Positions 25,469 through 33,903 of a stretch of 64,000 nt of DNA are shown in pieces. The notes under the pieces are model-generated. The model saw nothing but the letters and a program-made list of their open reading frames with translations. It searched no databases and was not told the origin of the DNA. The stretch is from Methanosarcina sp. UBA289. Lineage in GTDB: Archaea > Halobacteriota > Methanosarcinia > Methanosarcinales > Methanosarcinaceae. Position 1 is the first letter of the stretch. Each line of letters starts with the position of its first letter. A program made the translations under genes and the position numbers. The stretch spans positions 62,001 to 126,000 of the forward strand of contig DAKJ01000005.1 of assembly GCA_002496565.1 (NCBI GenBank). The letters are read 5' to 3'.

Positions 25469-26275
25469 ATGCCTCTTATGAGTATTATTTCTTGCAAGAT
25501 AATGCAGGATGAAATAATCTGGATTCTTGAAAATGACTCTTCTATTGATGAGATTATTATAGTTGAAAGCGAAAATGTCCAGGAATTCGTAGAAAAACTG
25601 AATAAAGTAAACCTTCAGTATAAAATACTCTCTCTAGAAGACATTTTGTCGCTGCCTGAAATCAAAAGCGATTGTAGGAAATATACGGTTTTGATCCATT
25701 TGATGGAACTGGGCCTTCATAGAAGTCCTAAAGAGTTAAAAATTAAGGTATATGAAACCATAAGCACTATCGCTCCCTTTTCTTCCGGGATTTTGCTCTT
25801 TTACGGCTTATGCGGAAATGTACTTGGAGACGTTGAAAAAGATTTTGAACAATGTTCTATCTCATGCCCGGTTCGTATTCTTAAAGACAAGGACCATAGA
25901 ATTGTGGATGACTGTATAGGAGCGACTGTGGGAGGAGTCCAGAATTATCTAAGTAGACTCAAAAGTGTCAGTGATGCTGGAACATATCTCTTTACTCCCA
26001 TGGGTAGTAAGAGCTGGAGGGAATTAATTCAACTAGATAAACTAAATAGTGATCCCGCAAAAGCATTAAAATTAATGAAAAAGACTCACGAAATGATCGG
26101 TTACAAAAGGGTTGCAAAGATTAATACCGGGCTTGAATATACTGAAAATTTCGATGATTCTGTTCGGGAATTTGCAGACCTGTTTGATTTCGAAATCTTG
26201 GAATTCGATGACGGTAACCAGGAAATTTTTGAAGATTGTTATTACGAACTCAAAGCGGAAATTGAGGACAAATAA
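25469..26275 (+). CDS. DUF1638 domain protein
   Basis: 268 residues, soluble. The overall pattern matches the methanogen-enriched DUF1638 family: MSIISCKIMQDEIIWIL at the start, TVLIHLMELGLHRSP near residue 75, GILLFYGLCGNVLGDV near 110, and ATVGGVQNYLSRL plus GTYLFTPMGSKSWREL. Conserved Cys residues (positions about 8, 116, 130 and 134) could bind metal or a cluster. DUF1638 genes are often found beside corrinoid methyltransferase systems, and here it follows the pyrrolysine genes, so a link to methylamine metabolism is plausible. The biochemical function is unknown to me. The start ATG has CGGAG upstream. Confidence 0.82.
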   Translation: MPLMSIISCKIMQDEIIWILENDSSIDEIIIVESENVQEFVEKLNKVNLQYKILSLEDILSLPEIKSDCRKYTVLIHLMELGLHRSPKELKIKVYETISTIAPFSSGILLFYGLCGNVLGDVEKDFEQCSISCPVRILKDKDHRIVDDCIGATVGGVQNYLSRLKSVSDAGTYLFTPMGSKSWRELIQLDKLNSDPAKALKLMKKTHEMIGYKRVAKINTGLEYTENFDDSVREFADLFDFEILEFDDGNQEIFEDCYYELKAEIEDK

Positions 26276-26290
26276 AAAAGTTGAAAGATT

Positions 26291-27034
26291 TCAAGTCTTT
26301 TTATAAAGCCCCAATGTACTCAAAGTCAGAGCAGTAGCATTTATATCATCGTCCTTATTTCCCCAAGCCCCGCTTTCGTGGACATTTTTAAGGAGCCACT
26401 TGATAGAATCTTTAACCTCGTCTTTGAAGCCTGCAAGAAGTAGGGCTTGAATTGCCAGGTTGCTTGTGGAGATATGCGTCCATCCGCCGTCTGGTCCTTT
26501 TTTTGAAAGAATCCATCTCGCTTTTTCCCGGATGAAAGTTTCAAAGGTTCTGGTTTTTGCCAGCTTATCTTGTTTTTTGAGAGCCATAATGATAAGGGAT
26601 GTAGTGCCGATCTGTTCCCAGGCAGGGCAATAGTTTTCGAATAACCAGTTGCATCCGTCTTTATCTTGAGTTCCCATATCTGCAAGAGCTGCGAGGACAT
26701 AGGCTGTATCGTAAACATCCCTGTTCCAGGAATTTTCGCTTTTTCTGGCAAGCAGCCATTTTGCTGAAGCCATGAATACAATCCCTTCTGTTGAGAGGGC
26801 TGAGCAGGCCCTTGCGGTGTCCCTGATTGAAGAGTTCCAGGAACCATAGTTATCCTGTTCAAGAATCAGGCGAGTTATATAAGGGTTCGGGAGCGCCCAG
26901 AGAGCGTGGGCGGATAAGGTACTTGAAAGTTTTTTTACGGACTTAATTTGCTGGGCAGAGAGCCATTCAAAACTTTTTTTCACAATATCGAGTTCCAGAT
27001 TGCTTGACATTTCGCTGTGCTTTTCAAATTCCAT
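26291..27034 (-). CDS. Prenyltransferase/squalene oxidase-like repeat protein (alpha/alpha toroid)
   Basis: 247 residues, soluble. Consecutive helical hairpins of about 45 residues carry QW-like motifs: DNYGSWNSSIRDTARA (about 67), SWNRDVYDTAYVLAALAD (about 105), GPDGGWTHISTSNLAIQALLLAG (about 195) and SGAWGNKDDDINATALTLSTL (about 228). This is the toroid fold of terpene cyclases and related proteins. It is short for a full cyclase (usually over 500 residues), and I see no DxDD or DxDTA catalytic motif, so it may be a binding or scaffold protein. It is convergent with the DUF1638 gene 15 bases away. Confidence 0.7.
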   Translation of the reverse strand: MEFEKHSEMSSNLELDIVKKSFEWLSAQQIKSVKKLSSTLSAHALWALPNPYITRLILEQDNYGSWNSSIRDTARACSALSTEGIVFMASAKWLLARKSENSWNRDVYDTAYVLAALADMGTQDKDGCNWLFENYCPAWEQIGTTSLIIMALKKQDKLAKTRTFETFIREKARWILSKKGPDGGWTHISTSNLAIQALLLAGFKDEVKDSIKWLLKNVHESGAWGNKDDDINATALTLSTLGLYKKT

Positions 27035-27145
27035 ATATTAAAACCTGACTGAACACCTTACTGAAAGATTTGTCCTCTTCTGTAACGACTTTTGTAAGGG
27101 CTTTTCAGAATATTGGGATTTTTTTCTTCAGTTTTCTCGGAAAGG

Positions 27146-27643
27146 TTATCTGGGAGGAAGTCTTTTTGCCAGCTCTTGATCAACTGAGGGAATTACATAT
27201 TCATTTTTATCGACACCTCTCAGTTTGGCAATAATCTCTTTGTCATTTTCTTCCTCTTCTACCTGTTCTTCAACGTACCACTGCAGGAAAGAAACTGTAT
27301 CTTCATCTTTTTCAGCGTTGGCAAGCTCTACCAGTTCATGAATTGAACGAGTAATAAACTGTTCGTGTTTCAAGGTCTGCTGAAACATTTCCATAGCTGT
27401 CCCGAATTCCATAGGCGGCTCTTTAATCTCCTTCAGCTTAACCCTCCCATCCTGATTGTTTATGTAATCAAAGAGCTTCATTGCATGAATGTTCTCTTCT
27501 TCTACCTGGACTCTGAACCAATGAGCAAATCCTGGAAGCCCCATTGATGAACTGTATGCTGACATAGCAAGGTACAGGTAAGACGAGTACATTTCTTTAT
27601 TGATCTGCTCGTTCAGTGCTTCTTCCACCTTTTCACTCAGCAT
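27146..27643 (-). CDS. Ferritin, FtnA type
   Basis: Iron storage and detoxification cage subunit, 165 residues from the ATG at 27641-27643. That start has GAGGGG six bases upstream; an in-frame TTG five codons earlier contains the ribosome site and is rejected. Four-helix bundle with ferroxidase ligands visible: NEQINKEMYSSYLYLAM (helix A Glu and Tyr), VEEENIHAMKLFDYI (ExxH, helix B) and FLQWYVEEQVEEEEN (helix C). The C terminus ends soon after helix D, as in bacterial-type ferritins. It is adjacent to stress-protein genes on the same strand but separately spaced. Confidence 0.93.
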   Translation of the reverse strand: MLSEKVEEALNEQINKEMYSSYLYLAMSAYSSSMGLPGFAHWFRVQVEEENIHAMKLFDYINNQDGRVKLKEIKEPPMEFGTAMEMFQQTLKHEQFITRSIHELVELANAEKDEDTVSFLQWYVEEQVEEEENDKEIIAKLRGVDKNEYVIPSVDQELAKRLPPR

Positions 27644-27795
27644 TGATTTCCCCTCCAATTCTTGAATTTACATCCTGATAACTCTATTCTGCAATTCTTA
27701 TTTCCCACTATGGTTTTCCCCACAATCGTATCTTTTTGGTTAAAAATTTTACAAAAAAGTAGACTGATACATTTCTATTTTGAATTCCGGCTTTT

Positions 27796-28338
27796 TCACT
27801 GAGGCTCTCCAGATACGAAATTGGCTGGAATATCTTTATCTTCTTGATCACAACGGACGAAACTTTCAGGTTTAAACCTCTCACGTACAACAAGTACCGG
27901 GATTTTTGAGTTCCTGACAACTTTTTCGGACACACCTCCAAGCATAAAACGCTCAACTCTGCTTTTTCCAGTAGAACCTATGACAATCATGTCAACTTTC
28001 TGATTATCTGCAAAATCTAGAATTTCTTCAGCCGGATTTCCTTTAAGCAATATGGGTGTAGCTTCTACTCCGGCAGCTTTTGCATTTTCTTCTATGCAGC
28101 AGATTGCTTCACGGCCAACTCTCTCAAAATCCTCGTAGGCGTTTTTTACCCACCATTCATCCATCATAACTGTGTCAAAAAAGCTTATATCGATGACATA
28201 TACGGCATAGATCTTTGCTCCACTGAACCTAGCAATTTCTATCCCGAAATCTACTACGTTTTCAGAGGTTTTTGAGCCGTCAGTAGCGATCAAAATTCGT
28301 CTTTGAGGTTTGGATTTAAGTTCACTACTACCCTCCAT
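27796..28338 (-). CDS. Universal stress protein, UspA family
   Basis: 180 residues, one Usp domain (about 13-155). ILIATDGSKTSE begins strand 1, and the ATP-binding loop VIGSTGKSRVERFMLGGVSEK matches G-xx-G-x9-G, followed by NSKIPVLVV. It therefore probably binds ATP. The C-terminal 25 residues are a polar extension. The ATG has GGGGGT five bases upstream. It lies in a tandem of Usp genes with a broken copy (28533-28710) and an intact one (28774-29265). It is involved in stress survival in general; no specific trigger is visible. Confidence 0.92.
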   Translation of the reverse strand: MEGSSELKSKPQRRILIATDGSKTSENVVDFGIEIARFSGAKIYAVYVIDISFFDTVMMDEWWVKNAYEDFERVGREAICCIEENAKAAGVEATPILLKGNPAEEILDFADNQKVDMIVIGSTGKSRVERFMLGGVSEKVVRNSKIPVLVVRERFKPESFVRCDQEDKDIPANFVSGEPQ

Positions 28339-28532
28339 ACTTACCCCCTAATATTCTGGATTTTTTATTAAGTTAATACCATAATCCATCTTACTGTTAT
28401 ACTTTATATCTTTTATAAGTGCTTCCGTGATCGGAAACGTTGGTCAGAAACTTAATTAATTACTCAAAAAACAAGCTCCAAAGAAAAAAATTTTAAATTT
28501 TGGAATTGCTCACTACAATTTTCTGAATTTTT

Positions 28533-28710
28533 ATCTTTTTTACGATTCTTTCCGTGAATTACAAGTACTGGAACCTTTGAGTTTCTTACAACCTTTCCGG
28601 GTAGCTTCCAAGAAGAAAGTATTCAATATCGTTTTATCCAGATCGAACCCACGAAAAGCATATCAACAGCTTGTTTTTCTGCAAAATCTAGATCTTTTCA
28701 GCTGGATACT
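28533..28710 (-). pseudogene. Remnant of a third universal stress protein gene
   Basis: The minus strand encodes, over 52 codons, the C-terminal half of a UspA domain: DFAEKQAVDMLFVGSIWIKRY, a TGA (28623-28625), then KLPGKVVRNSKVPVLVIHGK. A frame change just upstream leaves PAEKI in another frame. It aligns with NPAEKILSFAEDNNIDMIIVGS...HAKVPVLVVRE of the neighbour. No start or N-terminal half is left. It is a decayed tandem duplicate lying between the two intact copies. Confidence 0.8.
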
Positions 28711-28773
28711 CTTCTTCCTAACATGTTATGAGCTCATCTAAAAAGCAGCTTGTCTCATTTAGCTACTCAGGGA

Positions 28774-29265
28774 TTATTCTTGTATCAGTTTTTTCTCACT
28801 TTTATGTCGTTCTCGAACAACCAGAACCGGAACCTTTGCATGCCTTATAATTTTATCAGATACACTTCCAACTAAAACACGCTCATATCCGCTTTTTCCA
28901 AGCGACCCTACTATGATCATATCAATATTATTGTCTTCTGCGAAGCTCAATATCTTTTCAGCCGGATTGCCTTTCAGCACTCTGGATTCAACTTCCGCTC
29001 CTACTGATTTTCCAATCTTCTCTATATAAGAGGTTGCTTCATGTCCTACTCTCTCAAATTCGTCAAGAGTTTCTTTTGACCAGATTTGATCCAGAGGAAC
29101 TGAACGATAAGGAGTTGTTTCAATGACATACACGGCATATACTTTTGCCCCACTACACCCAACCATTTCCATCCCGAAGTCCGCGGCTTCTTTTGCAGTC
29201 TCTGAGCCATCGGTAGCGATAAGTATCTGTCTTCGCGGCATAGATTCGATTTCAATGTTTCCCAT
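28774..29265 (-). CDS. Universal stress protein, UspA family
   Basis: 163 residues, a single ATP-binding Usp domain. Strand 1 is ILIATDGSETAKEAADFG; the nucleotide loop is IIVGSLGKSGYERVLVGSVSDK (G-xx-G-x9-GS), followed by HAKVPVLVVRERHKSEK. The start ATG has GAGGGG upstream. It is similar throughout to the Usp at 27796-28338, so the two arose by duplication; a decayed third copy lies between. The spacer upstream is AT-rich and contains its promoter. Confidence 0.92.
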   Translation of the reverse strand: MGNIEIESMPRRQILIATDGSETAKEAADFGMEMVGCSGAKVYAVYVIETTPYRSVPLDQIWSKETLDEFERVGHEATSYIEKIGKSVGAEVESRVLKGNPAEKILSFAEDNNIDMIIVGSLGKSGYERVLVGSVSDKIIRHAKVPVLVVRERHKSEKKLIQE

Positions 29266-29554
29266 AATTTCCCCTCAAGTTCTCGATTTGTATTCCTGGT
29301 TTTTATTCCGTATTACGGATTTTTCATCCTTTTTACAGATTCGTTTTTTCCAGTAATTTCAGAGCCACAGATCACAATTGGAATTCTTCAGGCTTGCACT
29401 CTATGCTCTAACTACTCCATTTTACTCCCTATCTGAATATTGATTTGTTCATATTAATAATTTTCATCCAATTATTTCGCTAAGAAAAGTAAAAGTGTCC
29501 ACTAAGGGAAAAAGCATATACTTTGAAATATAACTTATTAAAAGGTGACAAATC

Positions 29555-30535
29555 TTGAGAAAGTTGGGTAGCAAGTCGGCTCAATTATTTTTCTTAAAAA
29601 ATTTGTTCTTAATACTCTTTATTATTACTTTCACCTTCGGAAGCGGCTGCATTAAGAATTTTGAAGAAGAAAGTTACTACAATGTTAAGGACATGGACAT
29701 CTCAGCAGAACGTACAGGAACGACTTTCATAGACCTTAATGTCACAACGTATATCGAAAAAATGCAGGGTGACAGTATGAAAAATACTTCACTTCTTCTT
29801 AAAGCCTATAGCCGGGAAAGCGGACTGCTTGAAACACAGAAGCAGATCGAACTAGGAGTGCTAAAGAAGGGTGATACAAAATCAGTGAGTCAGGTCCTGA
29901 CCCTTCCGAAGAACGGAGGATACGATCTCCGTAGTGTCCTTTTTGAAGAAAATGTTCAGAAAGGCAATGGAGAAATCAAAGTTTACAATCTTGATGCTCT
30001 GCCTGCTGAGGTGCAGGAGACAGGGCTTGGAATTCCCGAAATGGATTTCAGAGTGAAAAAAGTAGACGGGGGAAAAGTCCTTGTTGAAAATGATATCTAT
30101 CTGGCAAATGAAGGCAGGGAAACGAGCAAAGATTTCCGTATGCTTGTTAAGGTTCGCGAAATGGATGCTGGACTCCTTGCAGATAAGGTCTGGACGCACA
30201 CAGGAGAAATCAAACCCGAAGCCACAGTTATCCAGACTGTCAACCTGACAATACCTGACCAGTATAATTACATTGTCGAAGTCCTCGTCTGGAACAACGA
30301 TACAATAGTCGAGCGCGGAGAAGGCTATATTCAGCTTAGCCCCATAGTTGAGGTCAAAAATAGAAATAATACTCAGGCTCGGAAGATCCAAACAAGCGAA
30401 TTCGAAAATGTGGTGGAAACTGAGATAATTCCTGAAGAGGAGTATGCCGATAAAAAAGAAGCACCAGGGTTCAGCCTCGCTTTATCTGCAATCCTGTTCT
30501 GTTCGGCGGTAATTCTAAGGAGGCGGTTTGTATGA
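29555..30535 (+). CDS. Surface lipoprotein-like protein with C-terminal PGF-type sorting anchor
   Basis: 326 residues. The signal peptide ends in a lipobox-like GSGC (about residue 32), so the mature protein may be lipid-anchored. Two beta-rich extracellular segments (about 40-150 and 160-290) resemble conjugated Ig-like domains. The C terminus is a Glu-rich linker, then APGFSLALSAILFCSA and a basic RRRFV tail, the tripartite arrangement of archaeosortase (PGF-CTERM-like) substrates. The start is TTG behind GGTGA. The stop overlaps the ATG of the next gene (ATGA), so the two are coupled. No enzymatic motif; structural or sensory role unknown. Confidence 0.72.
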   Translation: MRKLGSKSAQLFFLKNLFLILFIITFTFGSGCIKNFEEESYYNVKDMDISAERTGTTFIDLNVTTYIEKMQGDSMKNTSLLLKAYSRESGLLETQKQIELGVLKKGDTKSVSQVLTLPKNGGYDLRSVLFEENVQKGNGEIKVYNLDALPAEVQETGLGIPEMDFRVKKVDGGKVLVENDIYLANEGRETSKDFRMLVKVREMDAGLLADKVWTHTGEIKPEATVIQTVNLTIPDQYNYIVEVLVWNNDTIVERGEGYIQLSPIVEVKNRNNTQARKIQTSEFENVVETEIIPEEEYADKKEAPGFSLALSAILFCSAVILRRRFV

Positions 30536-30789
30536 GTGAAACTTTAGATCTGAAACCAGAGCCAAAAGTGGAAAAAGTGTCTGAGATGGGGGAGAATTTC
30601 AAAAAAGGAATTTTCCTCATCTCCATGCTGCTTCTACTTGTATCCACTTTCCAGCTCTATTTCTCCATAGAGCGGATAATTGAAATCTGGTTTGAGCATC
30701 AATACATCCCAATTTTCAGGGCTGTTTATAACTTCCTTGTCTTAATTGCAAGTCTGTACATTATCAGGCTTTATATTATAAAGCATTGA
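30532..30789 (+). CDS. Small membrane protein coupled to the surface lipoprotein gene
   Basis: 85 residues with two membrane helices (about 22-42 and 58-80) and an acidic N-terminal tail of about 20 residues. Family not recognised. Its ATG overlaps the TGA of the preceding gene by four bases, with GGAGG upstream inside that gene. Tight coupling suggests the pair forms a cell-envelope complex. Confidence 0.8.
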   Translation: MSETLDLKPEPKVEKVSEMGENFKKGIFLISMLLLLVSTFQLYFSIERIIEIWFEHQYIPIFRAVYNFLVLIASLYIIRLYIIKH

Positions 30790-30895
30790 AAAAAGAAAAT
30801 GCTGAAAAAAATCTGAAAATTTGAAAATACTAATGGGAGATATCTGAAAAGAGAGGTCTAAAAAAGAAGATATCTGAAAAGGGAGGTTTGAAGTT

Positions 30896-31555
30896 TCAGG
30901 CCTCTTCAATCAGCTTTTTTACAGTTTCAAGCACAAGGACTGCATCTTCCCTTTTTACGTCAACTTCATTGCCTGTGCAAAAATCCAGAATGGATTTTTT
31001 CTTTTCTTCCGGGATCAACCCTTTTTTCGCCCCTTCTTTCACAAGCCCGAAATAGCTCCGGTCAGGGTAATAGGTGTCAATTGCAAGCTCCAGGAGGCCA
31101 TTATGCTCTTTTTCACCCACAAGTCCTGAGGTAAATGCGGCTTTCAGGGTCTCCCTTATATTGACAAGGGGCACGGAGATTGGCTCGAAAGTATCAGGAT
31201 TGGTGCTTACCGCTACCTCATCATCAGATTCAATTACCCCGTCCCTGTACCACTCGTAAACATTTCCTACGCCTATCATCCCGTGGGTATCCAGTTCCGA
31301 AGCTCTGAGAGCTCCCATGCTGGCCCCTCCTACGACCTTTACGCCTGCATCAAGTGCAGACAGAATCTCCCTATGCCCTACTGCAGCCCTGTCAAAAAAG
31401 ATTCCGTCTATTATCCCTATGACCTTATACCCTTTCTGGACGAATTTATCAAGCTGGAACCTGCGTACAGGTGGCTGGTAATTTGCCCTGAGGATTTCTC
31501 TTGAGTCCTCGTGGCTGATGCTGTTGCCTGTAAAGATTACCGCCCTTGCTTTCAT
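30896..31555 (-). CDS. tfuA: TfuA-like protein, partner of YcaO
   Basis: 219 residues. TfuA core features: AVIFTGNSISHEDSREIL at the N terminus, IIDGIFFDRAAVGHREIL near residue 50 and VVGGASMGALRASELDTHGMIG near 75. In methanogens TfuA works with YcaO to convert the McrA active-site glycine to thioglycine, probably by supplying sulfur. I chose the ATG at 31553-31555 because it overlaps the ycaO stop (ATGA), giving coupling; a start four codons earlier is possible. It is the second gene of the ycaO-tfuA pair. Confidence 0.9.
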   Translation of the reverse strand: MKARAVIFTGNSISHEDSREILRANYQPPVRRFQLDKFVQKGYKVIGIIDGIFFDRAAVGHREILSALDAGVKVVGGASMGALRASELDTHGMIGVGNVYEWYRDGVIESDDEVAVSTNPDTFEPISVPLVNIRETLKAAFTSGLVGEKEHNGLLELAIDTYYPDRSYFGLVKEGAKKGLIPEEKKKSILDFCTGNEVDVKREDAVLVLETVKKLIEEA

Positions 31556-32826
31556 CGTCTCTTCCACGGCTTTTCATTTTTGTTTCTGGAAAATTCTCTC
31601 TTTCTTTGGGAACCGATTCTTTTTCCTTTCCGATCCCTGTCAATAGTGAAAAGTTCGAATCCAGGGATTATTACTCTGACAACCGGCACTTTAACTTCTT
31701 CTCTTGAGAGGTCTACTACTAGCACTCTTTCGGCAAGACCCTGAAGTTTTTCGAGTATTACATCAATATTTTCTGCGGGGCTTCTCCTGGAAAGGTCCTG
31801 CACTTCGGAAAGGGATATTTTTTCTCCTTCTTCAAACCAGAACCAGTTCAAACGTTTCATGCGGTCGTATCCCACACTTCGGATAAAACCTTCCCTGTCT
31901 GTGTCTTCCCTTGCTCCCTGTATCTGGACTAATCTCGACTGGGCAGCTTCGGTTATGGCCCGTGAAACTGCAATTTCGGGTTTCAGGTGAGAGCCTGCCC
32001 CCATGACAAGAAGCGCTGGATCTTTCAACTTTACGTCGTCAGTTGCCGCAATTACTGTCGGAATGCCGGTATCGGTTGGAACCAGCCAGATTTTTAGTTC
32101 TATTCCTGCATCCTTAAACTTGCTGGCAAGCTCGTACAGGTATCCGTCTTCCTCAGTCAGTATGATTTCCTTTCCGAGATTGCGGGAAAACTGGGCAATA
32201 CTGACTGCGTCCCTTTCTATAACCTCGAGAAGCCCGTGGAGAATGGCTTCCTCAATCACGTTTCCTGATGCCAGTCCATTGGTATTGCTCAGGAAGAGTT
32301 TCTGGCATTGTCCGGGTGAGTCATATGGGTGGTAAACCGAATTGGAGCTTACGAACACTTCCTCTTTGTTCATAATGTCGTATGCTCCAACCCACTCGCA
32401 CAGGGATTGGGGAAGATAAGGCTGAGGCAGAAGTAGTGTTGCCGGGTCAAGCACTGTGCAGCTTTCTTCGGCTCTGATATAAGATTCTATAAGAGCCGGA
32501 GCGGAAATCTCGCCTTTTACATTTGCGTTCAGGCCAGGTCTTTCTGCCAGGCAGCGCTCAAAACTCTCCATTATTGCTGAAATCCGGGCTCGCTGCTCGG
32601 TCGAGCCCTTGCCTGAGTAAATACTGATCGCTCCCTTTGCGGCACTGGGGCGGATTGCCGAGAAAATGGGTATTCCAAGCCTATCCAAATTCGTAATATC
32701 TGCAATTCGGGTAACGCCTATTTTTTTTATCTCATCTTTGGTGTTTTCCAGGGTTGTGGCCTCATCAAATACTCGTTGTGTACCTTCGAGATATGAGATC
32801 GATCTGTCAAGTTTTATTTCAGGCAT
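31552..32826 (-). CDS. ycaO: YcaO-domain protein (methanogenesis marker 1), McrA thioamidation enzyme
   Basis: 424 residues. ATP-dependent cyclodehydratase-fold enzyme that activates the backbone amide of McrA Gly for thioamide formation. Visible YcaO blocks: KGSTEQRARISAIMESFERCLAE (about 74-96, ATP and Mg site), EAILHGLLEVIERDAVSIAQ (about 192) and AITEAAQSRLVQIQGAREDT (about 290). The basic C terminus lacks the PxPxP tail of peptide-azoline YcaOs, as expected for this type. The start ATG is preceded by GGAAGG. The downstream tfuA overlaps by four bases. The substrate, methyl-CoM reductase, is not in this window. Confidence 0.93.
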   Translation of the reverse strand: MPEIKLDRSISYLEGTQRVFDEATTLENTKDEIKKIGVTRIADITNLDRLGIPIFSAIRPSAAKGAISIYSGKGSTEQRARISAIMESFERCLAERPGLNANVKGEISAPALIESYIRAEESCTVLDPATLLLPQPYLPQSLCEWVGAYDIMNKEEVFVSSNSVYHPYDSPGQCQKLFLSNTNGLASGNVIEEAILHGLLEVIERDAVSIAQFSRNLGKEIILTEEDGYLYELASKFKDAGIELKIWLVPTDTGIPTVIAATDDVKLKDPALLVMGAGSHLKPEIAVSRAITEAAQSRLVQIQGAREDTDREGFIRSVGYDRMKRLNWFWFEEGEKISLSEVQDLSRRSPAENIDVILEKLQGLAERVLVVDLSREEVKVPVVRVIIPGFELFTIDRDRKGKRIGSQRKREFSRNKNEKPWKRR

Positions 32827-33165
32827 AATTAGAAACCTTCCGTCTCTTGTTATATATTTTGTATTTTTTGGATGTCAATCTTTTCGGGGGTTACATAATT
32901 TCTCTTCAGACTTTCTGGGAATATAAACATGATACAAATACGGCGAAAACATGCTGCAAATATAACACAAATATACCATCTGCAAGTATAACACAAACAT
33001 ACTATAAATACGGCACAAGCCTGCTGCAATATAATAACATACTGTGAGCAATACAAAAATACTGCGAATAGCTGAGAACGTAATACTAATGAGTACAAAT
33101 AGAATAATGCTATATATTGAGGGCTCTATAAGTATGTACGAGGGTTTATAAGGGGTTTTTGTCCG
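32827..33165. repeat. Spacer with degenerate A-rich repeats between ycaO and the DUF2892 gene
   Basis: From about 32930 to 33065 short units such as CTGCAAATATAACACAAATA, ATACGGC and CATACTATAAATACGGCACA alternate in an irregular array of about 20-base units. It holds no ORF of note and must contain the promoter region of two divergent genes. Confidence 0.5.
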
Positions 33166-33441
33166 ATGAATCTCAAAAAATTGTTTCTGGAAGAAAATGT
33201 AGGAGGCTTTGATCTCCTTTTCCGAACCATATATGGAGTACTTGCAACTCTCGCACTGTCAACAGGTCTTGTAAAAAGATCTCACTGGAAGTGGATTGTT
33301 GCACTAATCGCTTTTATGGGACTCGTTAGCTCGATCCTGAGACACTGCACTCCTTACTCCATTCTTGGGATCAGTACCGCGAAAAAGAAAGCTTCTGTGC
33401 AGGAAGTCTATTTCAATAGACAATACTTCAGGAGATATTAA
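33166..33441 (+). CDS. DUF2892 (YgaP-like) membrane protein
   Basis: 91 residues with two hydrophobic helices (about 21-38 and 46-65) in the DUF2892 arrangement: NVGGFDLLFRTIYGVLATLA, then WIVALIAFMGLVSSILRHC and the typical TPYSILGI ending. The C-terminal tail is basic. In bacteria such domains can be fused to rhodanese, but here it stands alone. The start ATG has GGGG about ten bases upstream. Function unknown. Confidence 0.8.
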   Translation: MNLKKLFLEENVGGFDLLFRTIYGVLATLALSTGLVKRSHWKWIVALIAFMGLVSSILRHCTPYSILGISTAKKKASVQEVYFNRQYFRRY

Positions 33442-33903
33442 TTCTCCAGTTTCTTTTTCAACATATATGCGGTAGTGGGTGTAAAAACCTGTCTAAAATT
33501 AAGCTTAAGTCTACAATTGGGAAGTAAATTAGGATAGTACTATTATACACATTTGATTGAAGAAAGAAAGACATTTCTGGGACGTGAAAATGATTCTCAG
33601 AGACAGAAGGGAACTTTTGGATCCTTCAAAGAGAGGAAGAGATCCTGTGAGAGTCAAGTTTTGTCATATCTCAAAATATGTGAATGAGAGCTTCATTTTA
33701 AACTTTTTAGATAAGAAAGCTGACTTTTTCAATTACAACTAGGTTAACTCTTTTTCTAACTCATTAATTATTTTGCCAGCTTGGCAAGCTGCTCATATTT
33801 TTAATGAATTCATCTTTAAGTTTTTTAAAACTTTCTCCCATTTTTGAGCCAGACTTAATCTATCCAGGATCCTGTAAATATAAGATAATTAAAATCAGCT
33901 TTT
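33442..33903. other. Spacer, no convincing gene
   Basis: A 61-codon frame at 33557-33742 from a TTG ends in TAG but has no family resemblance and only a weak ribosome site. A CCAGCTTGGCAAGCTG palindrome at about 33777-33792 could be a hairpin. Otherwise AT-rich. Confidence 0.4.

Noticed and set aside
33557..33742. 61-codon plus-strand frame
   Set aside because: TTG start with weak ribosome site, no recognisable features, AT-rich spacer; not reported as a gene.
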